From Schoenobius gigantellus (Eukaryota > Arthropoda > Insecta > Lepidoptera > Crambidae), in assembly GCA_963935595.1 (NCBI GenBank), contig OZ012545.1, positions 4,836,001-4,900,000 of the forward strand: a DNA stretch of 64,000 nucleotides. The letters run 5' to 3'. Both the position numbers and the translations under genes were made by a program. Positions 31,949 through 42,181 of this stretch are shown here, piece by piece (positions within the stretch are counted from its first letter, which is position 1; the number at the start of each line of letters is the position of its first letter). The notes beneath the pieces were generated by a model that saw only the letters and a list, made by a program, of their open reading frames with translations, did no database searches and was not told where the DNA came from.

Positions 31949-32478
31949 CACTGACCTGCAATAAAATCGACCCACCTCATAGGTGTCGATTTGGAAATAT
32001 CGGTTTATAAAAAATAAGATTAGACAAACAAAAACGGCAAATACAATTTGAAAGCATACTTCATAAGCTTTATTTTAACATACTCTAAACGTGGATAAAA
32101 GAAGTATTGCTGACAATAGACTTATTTTTTCGGAAAACCCTGTTTCTCATTTTTCCGTTATACGCAATCTCTGTGACTGTATAGAGTGTTAAAAGTTAAT
32201 TGAATCAATGTTTATTCAAAAATTGATTATTCCTAGAGATTTATTGAACCTTTAAATTGAACTGATTTTCCCAAATATAATTAGGTATTTTTTAAAATTT
32301 CGTTTTCAGTTTGTAAAATGAATAAAACTAAATCAGTCACAGTAAAAACTGGTCTAATGTAAGCTTAGGCTCTTGTTTAACAAACAGGGTAAAAGATATT
32401 ATTTATTTATGGTAGATTTTGATTTGTCGAACTCTGAATCAAAGCGTAAAGGTGGGTCGATTTTATTGCAGGCCAGTG
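31949..32478. mobile_element. TA-flanked inverted-repeat element (Tc1/mariner-like MITE)
   Basis: TIRs of about 29 bp start CACTGACCTGCAATAAAATC on the left and are inverted at 32450-32478 with one mismatch. TA dinucleotides flank both ends (31947-31948, 32479-32480), the target signature of Tc1/mariner. The 530-bp interior has no transposase, so it is non-autonomous. Confidence 0.75.
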
Positions 32479-33047
32479 TATCATTATCATTAATTTGAGA
32501 CTTGTTCCCCGAAAATGTTCTTCGAGCGTTCGGCATGTTCGAAAGTGAGTGTGTTGAAATGAAAATATCAACATGTCAAGACTATTCTTGGTTGACCCTT
32601 GCGTATAAACAATGAACATAATATATTATTATAGTATAGATAAAACCCGAAGTGGGTTTCAAATTAAAGTTCGCGACTGTGCTACGGTCCTTACGATGTA
32701 AGCTCACGCCTGCTACATAAGCAAATGGTTACGTACAGTTCCATGAAAGCAATAAGATACCGAAAAGACGTTCCAGTGTAGCGGAAAGCGCAATGTATGA
32801 AGTTTAAAAGAGCAACTTCAGAAATTGGTAAAGTGGCAGTTTATGTGTCGGCTGCTTCTTAACTTTCGAAAGCGTTCGCCTTCAGTGGTTTTCGTTTATT
32901 CACGAGATTAAAATAGCGTTTCGAATCGGTTTTATTGGTGTATAGAAATTGTACGATTTGAATCTGTTTTATAAGAGTTCGGTTGTGTACCAAATAGTTC
33001 GTAGGAATAAAACACAGTATGTATAATCTTCTTTCTAATCTAATATA

Positions 33048-33458
33048 CCGGGTGTAACTAAACACCATAAGTTAGATACTAAATGGACCTTCGGTACTTG
33101 TCTGAGACCTAGAACCCCAATACTTTCAGAGTTATTTGATTTCAAACTGTAAGCAAAAACTTTCAAGTGACAACCATTATCAGCTCTTAACACAAAATAA
33201 ATTAAACAAAAATTTACACGTGACAGACGTGAGCGTAGTATTCCTCGTACGCTTACGTAGGGCTTTCGGCACTTAATACCAAAAAATAATTTATTTAGTT
33301 TGTATGACGTGTTGTCGGCACTTAATACCAAAAAATAATTTATTTAGTTTGTATGGGAAAAAAAGTAGGTTTGTTAGTCCTAATATTTTTCCTTCAGAAT
33401 CTTTACTTCTGATGGATACATACCCTTAAATGTTATTGGGGTGTTCATTTACACCCTG
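33048..33458. mobile_element. TA-flanked MITE with CAGGGTGT-type TIR
   Basis: Left end CCGGGTGTAACTAAACACC and the inverse right end CAGGGTGTAAATGAACACC pair imperfectly over 19 bp, flanked by TA on both sides. The interior contains a tandem duplication (33264-33355). Tc1/mariner-like by target site and TIR style; no transposase. Confidence 0.65.
33264..33355. repeat. Tandem duplication of ~48 bp
   Basis: TCGGCACTTAATACCAAAAA and the following bases to TTTGTATG occur twice in succession with no differences, showing a recent local duplication inside the MITE. Confidence 0.8.
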
Positions 33459-33462
33459 TATA

Positions 33463-33612
33463 AAATTCTCGTGTCACAGTGTTTGTAACCAAACTCTTCC
33501 GAAACGGCTTGACCGATCTTTATGTAATTTTTTGTTGATATTCAGAAGGTCTGAGAATAGGTCGTAAACTATTTTTTATTATGGCGAAATGTAGTTCGCC
33601 AGCACAGCTAGT
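33463..33612 (+). repeat. Lepidopteran repeat ending GCCAGCACAGCTAGT
   Basis: ATTCTCGTGTCACAGTGTTTG to AGCACAGCTAGT, the same family as 30711-30875. It begins immediately after the right end of the TA-flanked MITE. Confidence 0.6.
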
Positions 33613-33614
33613 AT

Positions 33615-36600
33615 TATATAGATTTGTTTATATATGATAATATTATATACTGGGTCAGTCAAATCAAAATGGGCGTACCAAGCGGTGAGAGTCTTAATGT
33701 ATATAAGTATTGATTAATATCATGCACACGTTGACATTACGAAAACTAATATTTTAATTTTACACCAAGATAAAATATTATTATAACATTAAAAAATGTA
33801 GAACCCTGAAATTGGGCGGAGCTATGGACGAGATAAATTAGGCCATTTTGTTGACCCTGGAATGACCTTATTCTGAACAAACAACAGCTAACGACTAGGG
33901 CTGCCACAGAGTAGTTTGTTTTGAAATATTCAAAAATCCTATACTTCAATAATATTGATTTTTATTCAAAGTACTAAAACAAAAGTTATTCATTCACCAT
34001 AATAATTATGTACATTACATTACATTCTCACCCTTTCGGCTTGACATCTTTATGGACTAACCGAGTAAAACATTAATTTGTTTATTATGTTTAGAAATCA
34101 GTATACTTATTATATTATTTTTTCAGTTGTACTAAATTTTCTCACTGAAATATAAAATTATACATACGACTTGGGTTGACTGGAGTGTGTACAACAAAAA
34201 ATTATAAAAAGAAATCCAAAAAATATCACAAAAACATCACAACTTTTTGATGTTTCTGTGACATTTTTAGGATTTTTATTTAATTAGTACATAAGAATAG
34301 TGATATTGTAAATGAGTTTGCCAGGAACTGTAATGGATATTTCACGTGGTACCACTGGCCAGTTGAACCAAGCGGAGCCACATGTCGTAGTCCCACCAGT
34401 GGAACCAAGAGCAATTACTCCGAAAATCTAGCTGCTGTAGTACTCCTGGTGTCTACGTAGAGAGAGCCATTTTGTTAATTAAGATAAACAAACATTGCAG
34501 GTTCACATGAGATACCTTATTTCCCTTTTTCCCTTTGTGGAATTCTGGAATAAAAAATTAGAGAACCAAAATACTGTACTCGTGTTGATACAAATTATTG
34601 TTCTCGGTTCCCTTTCCACACAGGCTCTAGTACCTACTAATTCGCTTCAAAGAGAATTAAGATCAATTTATCTTTAAGTTTACTTCCAGTAAATCTATGG
34701 TGGTAGAATTAATTGAGATTAATAGGGAGAGCGACGTCTTTTTCACCAGAGACCACTTCTTTGTTCCATTTCACAATGCCGCTGCTGACTCAGCTTTGAC
34801 ACTGCGCTATCTTATTAAGAAACAGACTGATTGAGTCGCCTGTCAACTGCGTTTTAATTATTACAGTCACGGCAGTGACTAGGAACACCCATCACAATGT
34901 TTTGGAATCTTTCGAGATTGATTCGAAACATTTTCAATGTTTTTGGATGGGTTATTAAATAGGAATCACTTAAAAATAACAATACAACGTAATCTTATTC
35001 GGTCTTATTACAAAACCTGGTCTAAAGTTAATCTTGGTTTAAGCCTAGTGCGCTTTCACTTGTGTTAATATAGATAGAAAGAGACAGCGTCAACTTAGTC
35101 CTGGTTTAAACCAGGGCCTAATTCTGCTAATCTTAACGTCGTTGTCGTGTCTTAATAGCTTTTCAATAAAACTGCTTTTGTCTCTTTTATACCCATTCCC
35201 CGGTGCAAATTAGTCGTTCTACCATTTCTTAATAAGTTAATAGTGACAAACGTTTTAGTTAGTAATCGTTTAATCAACAATAGCCGTCTGAAAAAGAGTT
35301 TCTATTGAAGCGATATTGAGACGCCACAAATGCGTTGACGCCAGCAGAATAAAGCCCCAGGACTGAGGACGTGCTTCTTACAATTAAAAGGTACGTATGT
35401 GCTAGATTGTAACTCTTACCTTGCTAACACAAAATTAGAAATGTACAAAACAAGAAAGACCTACTCCTCAAAAACAAACAGATTTAGTTAAAATTCAATT
35501 ACAGTATATACCATAAAGGAGCGTGTAGTTTTAATTATACAAACCAAAAAAGAAGTTTCGATTTAAAAGAAAACAATTATTGACAAAATGATGTTCACTA
35601 ATAGATGATACATTCCAAAAAAATGTTTTTAACATTAGTATTTAGAACTTATCAATTGCAACATAGCCATCGCGCAAAGGGGTGAGATTCCGATGTTACC
35701 TTAAAAATATTATTTTTATTTTTTATGGAAGAGTTTTAAAATATGACATATATAGAAACGATCGTATTTCGGTTCTGAACATGATAAAAGGGTTCACAAG
35801 TTTTGTTTACACACTATATATGAAAATTACGTGGCATGACATAAATATATTATTATCCTCTCATCTAAAGAAAATCCTAACCACCTAAATGGCTCAAAGG
35901 CCGAGATCTGACAAAACAAAGTTTGGGTCACTCCCAAACATAAAACAATTCATTTTACGACAAAAGCTACCGAACGTTAGTCTGCCCACTTCATATTTGA
36001 CTAGGTTTCGTTATTACGCAGCAAAACCGACTTGAGTGTGTCCGTAATTCACGGTGGCTGTACTCGAAACTAGGACACCCCGGGTAGACTTGATAATTAC
36101 AGTCTTAAGACAAAGAGATAATAAACAGGCGTGATAAAACATTCATAGAACGCACTCATTCAGAGCGGAACACGAACAAAGAGCTGCTCCTTTATTAATA
36201 TCGCTCCAAGATGCGTGCTTGAGGCGTGAATTGTACTTTGCGTACTGTAAAACAACGATAATGGATACGTTTGCTTTGAGGGCAGCTAGTTTTGGAGTTG
36301 TCAGTCGAGAACAAGGGTTGTTAATTACAAAAAATGTTAGTAAGAACAATTAGATGGAAATGTTAATCAGAGAAAATGATTGTGTGAAGCAAAATTTGAG
36401 ATAAACATCAAATTGAAATACAAATATTCAATGTAGATACTTGAAAAAAGTTGGTTTATACTCGTAGTATCTAAATAACTAAAGTACGTTGAAAAATAAA
36501 ATACAGATTACGAAAATAAAAATCTTGTAACCCAAAGACTTATTCTTCGGTACATTTTACATAATTCTCAAAAAAAAAGAAAGTTTTTGTAAGAAAGTTT

Positions 36601-36895
36601 CAAGCTTGGACTAGGATATTTTTTTATAACGTGGTGACCCCTCTCTAGGCGATGTTCAGCTTATTTGTACTGTGTTCTATATAGGTAGACCCAATTAAGT
36701 AACTTTTTCAAACAGTACAATTAATCAAAACAGAATAGGTAGGTAGAATACAAATATAAATTAAGTTGTTACTTAAACGTGTATTACCTGATGACTTCAG
36801 GGCTTCATTAATCCAACAGTGGTTTTTTTTACATACGATACGACAGGGAAATTCTTGGCGGTTATCTCACCTGTTATTGTTATTATGGCGACAAA
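33615..36895. other. No gene seen; one hairpin
   Basis: AT-rich, with no recognised domain in any open frame. The only structure noted is an imperfect hairpin at 34212-34275 (28-bp arms, 8-nt loop). Confidence 0.35.
34212..34275. repeat. Imperfect 28-bp hairpin
   Basis: AAATCCAAAAAATATCACAA.. pairs with the inverse at 34248-34275 with about three mismatches; the loop is 8 nt. Size and shape are compatible with a small-RNA precursor or a short foldback. AT-rich composition lowers confidence. Confidence 0.45.
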
Positions 36896-36899
36896 CTTA

Positions 36900-37048
36900 G
36901 GTAAGACTGTGGTAGCTAGCCAGGCGGGCTCAGAAGCCCTAGCACCAACCAAACCGAGCAGAAATATTTCTGCCCCCATGGGGAATCGAACCCCGGACCT
37001 TCCGATCAACACCCGGCGGTCTCAACCATCCGAGCACGGAGGCGGTTA
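36900..37048 (-). repeat. tRNA-derived SINE, minus strand
   Basis: The minus strand reads TCGGATGGTTGAGACCGCC, then CCGGGGTTCGATTCCCC (B box), GGGGGCAGAAATATTTCTGC, and AGGGCTTCTGAGCCCGCCTG-GCTAGCTACCAC. This is the best-preserved copy of the family also at 11868-12005. The 3' part resembles the 5' region of the LINE at 45590-45645. Confidence 0.7.
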
Positions 37049-37576
37049 ATAATGAATAAGTAAATAAAAAATTACAGGGGTAGCACAAATCCTAATGGTT
37101 CGAAATACAAGCAGATGACCTCCCCACAATATATAATAAGAGAACTGTATGATAATCTTATACTTATAATATCATTAGTAGTGTTCTATGCTATAGGAAC
37201 TATTCTTAACATGCTGAAACAAACGTCTCGGAGTTTTTCCAAGAAACAGTTTAAATAGAGTCTCAACATTCACAATTTCCATAACGGCGTCGGGTATCTT
37301 TCGCTTAGTTCCTTCGCGTTTATTTTTGCTAAGCATCTGAATAGAGCTGAGCACAATACACCTGATATTCTTCCGAGGAGACAAAGACAAATCCCCGACC
37401 ACCTCTCAAGGGTGCGGCAATGAAACGATATATCATTTCGCATCGTTTTTGTTCTAGAAAATCGCCAGGCCGCCATGTTTTTCTAACGTATGAATCGTCA
37501 GTCTGTATGATTGATAATATAGATGTTATATGTGGGATGTAGATTATATAATAAATAAATATACATAGTATTTATA

Positions 37577-37637
37577 CACATTTTGTTTCACATTACAGTT
37601 TACATATTATGTACACTGTAATGTGAAACAAAATGTG
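37577..37637. repeat. Perfect 23-bp hairpin, 15-nt loop
   Basis: The arm starting CACATTTTGTTTCACATTAC (37577-37599) is exactly inverted at 37615-37637. It may be a short foldback element or a hairpin-forming RNA gene. A perfect stem without bulges is less typical of animal microRNA precursors. Confidence 0.6.
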
Positions 37638-38199
37638 CAAAATTACATTATAAATGGGCAGAATTTAACCAGGTGTCATTATTGGACTAAACTTCAAACA
37701 GGAACCAGGAGTAATATGTATATACGGTATTATATTATCTATGGTATTACTTACAACCGATTTAAGTTAAGAACTTACGAAAGACATATTACATTATTTA
37801 TATTCTCAGTAAGAAATAATTGTAGATTACAATTTTTAGAACCTAGTTTTCTTTTGGGCCTAAAAAGAATTAAAATAACCCTTTGCAGGCCCGGGATAAC
37901 CTGAGGAGGCCATTCACATGCTTTTAGATAAGCCATACCTTTTACATCTGTTGTTATTCTACGCTTGTGACAAAGGGAAAAGTTTCAGAAACGTTGTTAT
38001 TGCTATGACATTTTCCGTCAACGTTACCAAAACAAAGGTCATGGCATATTTATACGACACGGCAACGGCACCGCTCCAAATCAGCATTTTCATAGAAACA
38101 AAAACATTAAGCTAAACGACATACGATATATTTCGTTATGTTAATAAAAAAGTTTGTTATAGAATTATTGCGAAGTCAGGTCGACTGCAAAAATTCTAG

Positions 38200-38950
38200 G
38201 AGGACTCTACAGCTCCTGAGGAAGTGGAGCGCGTTCGTACCCAGGCGCAGAGGGAGGCTCTGCGTCAATTTGGCGAGGCACTCGCCTTCGCAGCTGCCGG
38301 CCACCGGACGATAGAAGCGATACGTCCGGTGTAGGAGAAGTGGGTAGGGCGCCTGCAGGGTAGTCTCTCATTCCGCATGGTGCAGGTACAAACCGGACAT
38401 GGTTGTTTTACCTGCACCAGGTCGCGCGTCGGAAAGAAACGCCTCAGTTTCATTACTGCGACAATCCCCACGACATTGCTGAGCTCACCCTGTTGGTGTC
38501 CCCGGCCTAGCGACGCCAGCGCAGCGAACTTAACGCTGCTCTGGGAGGCGAAGACCTCTCGCTGCCGAGCATGGTCGTGGCCATGCTCCGTGGCGAGGCG
38601 GAATGGGGGGAAGTCGCCTCCTTTTGGGAGGACGTCATCTCGCAGAAGCAGGCCGCGGAGATGTACCGGGAGAATGATCCTCAAGCCGGTCCCATCCGCC
38701 GCAGACAGACGAAGCGATGACCGTCTAATGATCCTGCCGCGGAGGCCTGCGTGCACGATAGGCCCCATGCATGCCACCGTAAGGCCCTCCGTCTGGGGAT
38801 TGCCATGGTGTTCTCGGGCAATCCACCCCCCCCCCCCCCTTGGCGATAGCCCGATCATCTTGGTAGTGGTAGTCGCAGTGTGGACCTTACCATGCATGCT
38901 CATAAGGGCAGGGAGAACACCGGGGGCTTCGGGGGGTCGGCCTAGCACTC
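38200..38950 (+). pseudogene. R1-clade LINE: ORF2 C-terminus and 3' UTR
   Basis: A GC-rich block foreign to its AT-rich surroundings. In pieces it encodes EEVERVRTQAQREALRQFG, a stop, SLSFRMVQVQTGHGCF, then after a frameshift YLHQVARRKETPQFHYCD and AMLRGEAEWGEVASFWEDV, finishing PIRRRQTKR and TGA at about 38720. This is the C-terminal pattern of R1-type ORF2: a GHGCF..YL segment, a CCHC finger, then a W-x-x-V-x-S-F helix and a basic tail. Two finger positions are changed (Phe for Cys early, Ser for Cys late), and there are stops, so it is dead. A C-run lies at about 38826-38840 in the 3' UTR. Confidence 0.7.
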
Positions 38951-38954
38951 TGCC

Positions 38955-39955
38955 ATTCCAGCCCTACATTTCTATTTTATATAAATTAATAGGTTGTGTT
39001 ATTTTTGTGACCAAACACTTGAAGCAAGCAATTTTTTTATCGTTAGCATAGAAGATATCGCAGCTAGCTAGCCGTTTTCGTTGTTTTCATTATTGTCAGT
39101 AAAAGATTTGTACACAAGAAAATGTTTGAATTTAAAAATTGTCATATAAAAAGTCTGTGACTGACAATATTGTCAGATTGACAGTTGACACTCACTTGTA
39201 CAGTTTCATACATTGTTTTATTGTTAAAAATTCTTAAAAAAATTTCCTTTGTGTCACTTATAAATTGACTAGTACCATTAATGGTACAACTGATACAATT
39301 TAGTATTCTAAAAAAAATATATCCGTAAAATTTCGTATGCAGCTCGTTTTTGATAAATCGTTATAGTCGTCCGAGTCGATTTCATAACTATCCTACGATA
39401 TAACATAAGTGCTGGTTGGAGCCGTGCCTTTACCGTGCTGTTGCTGTTCCGTTGCCGTGCTAGTGTGCTATGACCTTAAGGCGCTTGTTACTTTGTCTGC
39501 ACCAAAGTTTCGACCCAATTATTTCTGCAGTGCAAGTGGCTAATCCCGAGCTCGCTTCGATATCTAACAATCTCCAATCTGGGATCAGGAGGCACTGGAG
39601 TCTCTTTTATTAGATGATCGTGCTTAAGATTAGAACAACAGCTTGAGTTTAATTGAATTCTGATCCGCGTAATGCAGACATAGGGTATCTATTTTTTATT
39701 CAGCGAGCGCAGAGCTTAAAGTTATTTTATGTAGCGATCATGAACCTACAGGTCCGTGGTAGCGATATATTTTTTTTAAGTTACCTCTATAATCACGGAG
39801 AAAAAATAACTGTTGATGTGGCATGTAGATATATTTTATTTACTTTACTTTTATTTTTCTTGAAACTTGTATCACTTTGAAACAAATTCTATCTCATTTT
39901 ATGGCGATAAATGTTTCATGTAAACTAGTGCTTCATTAATACTATTATTTAGCTG
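38955..39955. other. No gene seen
   Basis: AT-rich. A short CCGTGC / TGCTGTT-rich patch at 39420-39470 is the only compositional feature. Confidence 0.35.
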
Positions 39956-39959
39956 ATTT

Positions 39960-40665
39960 CCAAATATGAGGAGGTTCTCAATTCGATGCGTATGTTTTTT
40001 TCTGTGTGTTATATTCCTCTTCATAACTCGGACATTTATTAACCTATTTTTAAAATGCTTTTTGTATTCGTAAGAGTATACTCACGAGATAGTCCCATTG
40101 TCACTAAGTTGCGCTGGAAAGTTTCAAACGGAATTGTATCGAGAAATAATAAAAGCTCTGTACACTCAAATGCTTGAGGCGTAACACACTCCACTGCGCT
40201 TTTCGCACGCTTTGCGGATGCAATCTAACAATTTTCGAGATTATTAAAATTACGCACCACCTTTCAGTCATTGTTCAGTCATTGATCACTTACATCGGTA
40301 ATTTATCTTTACGTAAAGCTTAAATGTAATTGTAGATTGTGAAAGAGGCCCAAGAGGCTATTTGTTAATTGTAATTGGTCAGTAATTGTATGAGTTGATG
40401 ATATATGGTTTTTAAGAACAGTCTGGAACTTTGGAAAAGTTAAACTTTAAGTAATCGTAAGTTTCTAACCGACTTCAAAAAAGGAGGAGGTTCTCAATAC
40501 GATGCGTATGTTTTTTGTGTGTACGTTACGCGATTACTTCGCCAATTGTGGACCGATTTTCAAAATTCTTTTTGTATTCGATAGCGCATACTCCTGGGGT
40601 GCTCCCATTGGCTCCAAAGTCAGGATCTGACGATGGGATCTCATGAAAATTGAGGGAAGCCCTTA
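39960..40665 (+). repeat. Two copies of the AGGAGGTTCTCAATTCG lepidopteran repeat
   Basis: A decayed copy at 39965-40110 and a good one at 40465-40665 (ACCGACTTCAAAAAAGGAGG, CGATGCGTATG, GTGGACCGATTTTCAAAATTC, CAGGATCTGACGATGGGATC). Inverse of 30290-30512. Confidence 0.6.
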
Positions 40666-40849
40666 AATTTATAGATACGTCTAACGCGTTTCATTTTTTT
40701 TCGAGGCTTTTCACGTGTTTGCGTCTGGTAGTCATGAACCGAGCTGATGATGGAAGGATCCTTAACTTTTAGGATATTAGTTTTTAAATACAATAGGCAC
40801 GTATTATCAAGATCTCATTCACATAAAGATAATTTTTATAGAAATATAA

Positions 40850-41020
40850 AAACCGACTTCAAAAACACTGAAAAGTATAAAAATAATAAAAGTTAAGAAT
40901 AGGTACAGAAAACATCAATATTGAAGTCGGTGCCAAACGATAATCTCCTAGAAAGTCTTAAAATTTTGTACCGACTTCAATATAGAAAGGTATGTTTTTA
41001 GAGTCGGTTTTTTTTAAATT
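40850..41020. mobile_element. Foldback element, copy 2 (decayed)
   Basis: Shares AAAAACCGACTTCAAAAACA, GAATAGGTACAGA, GAAGTCGGTGCCAAACGAT and the central GATAATCTCCTAGAAAGTC with 30031-30286, but the right arm is shortened. Confidence 0.65.
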
Positions 41021-41384
41021 TTATTTAATCAAACAATGCTATAGATTTTCGTAATATGAACAGAAAAAATAAAAATAAACTTACCGTTTCAATGTACACT
41101 CTCCATAAAACTAGCGAGAAATGTAGAGCGTTCTTAATAAAGCTCCCATAAAGTGTCATTCACTTGCCGTTTAATAAAGATTACGTCAGAAAGATTCAAA
41201 TTAATGTTATTAAAAAGTTTTGTGATTATTTAGTTGTAAACTTTATGGTCACGCGATATGAGACTAAACTTAAGTTATTTATACATATATCATGTTTGGT
41301 AATAACATCATTTATTGGATAATGTTCTTATGTTTTTATATACCTACAAAGTGTATGTATGTATACCAGTTTTATTTTTTTAAG

Positions 41385-41575
41385 TAGATTTCCGAGTTTC
41401 TTGCCTGTTCTTCTCACGATGGCCCTCTCTATTTCCAAACAGGCGTAGAGTCAACTTTTTTCATACGCATAAACAAGGTTAAACTATAATCTTCTAATTT
41501 GAATTTTTTATTTAATTTATTTTTGATGTCAATAAGCTCCTAAAACGTGTATGCTGAATAAATATTTTTGATTTT
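41385..41575 (+). repeat. LINE 3' end (CR1/L2-type), plus
   Basis: GAGTTTCTTGCCTGTTCTTC followed by AGGCGTAGAGTCAAC and ending GCTGAATAAATATTTTTGATTTTGATC, a common lepidopteran LINE 3' terminus. The same sequence occurs inverted at 54690-54940. Confidence 0.55.
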
Positions 41576-41579
41576 GATC

Positions 41580-42055
41580 TAATTCTTTGACTTTCATTGC
41601 ATCACTTAAATCTTCCGTAATCTTTTCGAGTTCAGCTATCATTGAATCGCTAACAACCACCTTTTGAGCAGCGTCGCTAATAACAAACAAACAAAACGGT
41701 CGCGTGCTGCGCCCCCGATGAAAACTCGTAAAAACCCGGTGCCGGCAACATTTTTCACAAATCCAACATAATTATACATTTTCACCGCCATTACCTGATT
41801 TCCGACCATTCCTGGGACGGCGACAGCTGCGATATTGAGGAGCGTTTGACCCACTTAACCCGATTTTGGGCAGCGAAAAATTTCATTATCGGACTGCTGG
41901 ACTGTTCGACCTTATGCGCACGTGGGGTGATGTTGAACATTGAAATTTCAACAAACTGCCAATAGCGACGATGACGGCTGACGAATGAAAAATGAAAAAA
42001 ATCTAATTAGATAATAAAAAACTACGCGTGCACGGCGACTGCTTTGTTGCAAGGT
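41580..42055. other. Unassigned sequence beside the LINE tail
   Basis: No gene recognised. A GC-moderate stretch at 41640-41860 has an open frame without a known domain. Confidence 0.3.
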
Positions 42056-42181
42056 TGATAATTTTTTTTTTTTTTTTTTTTTTTATGTAAGGCCCGGCAA
42101 ATGACCTCCTCCCGCCTGATGTTAAGCGGTGAAAGAGGCCCAAATGAGTTGACAGATAGAGTAGGGACGACATCCACTATC

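Noticed and set aside
38265..39051. Two overlapping long open frames on opposite strands
   Set aside because: Both arise from the GC-rich R1-type LINE tail and 3' UTR. The real coding signal is in a third, broken frame with R1 ORF2 wording.
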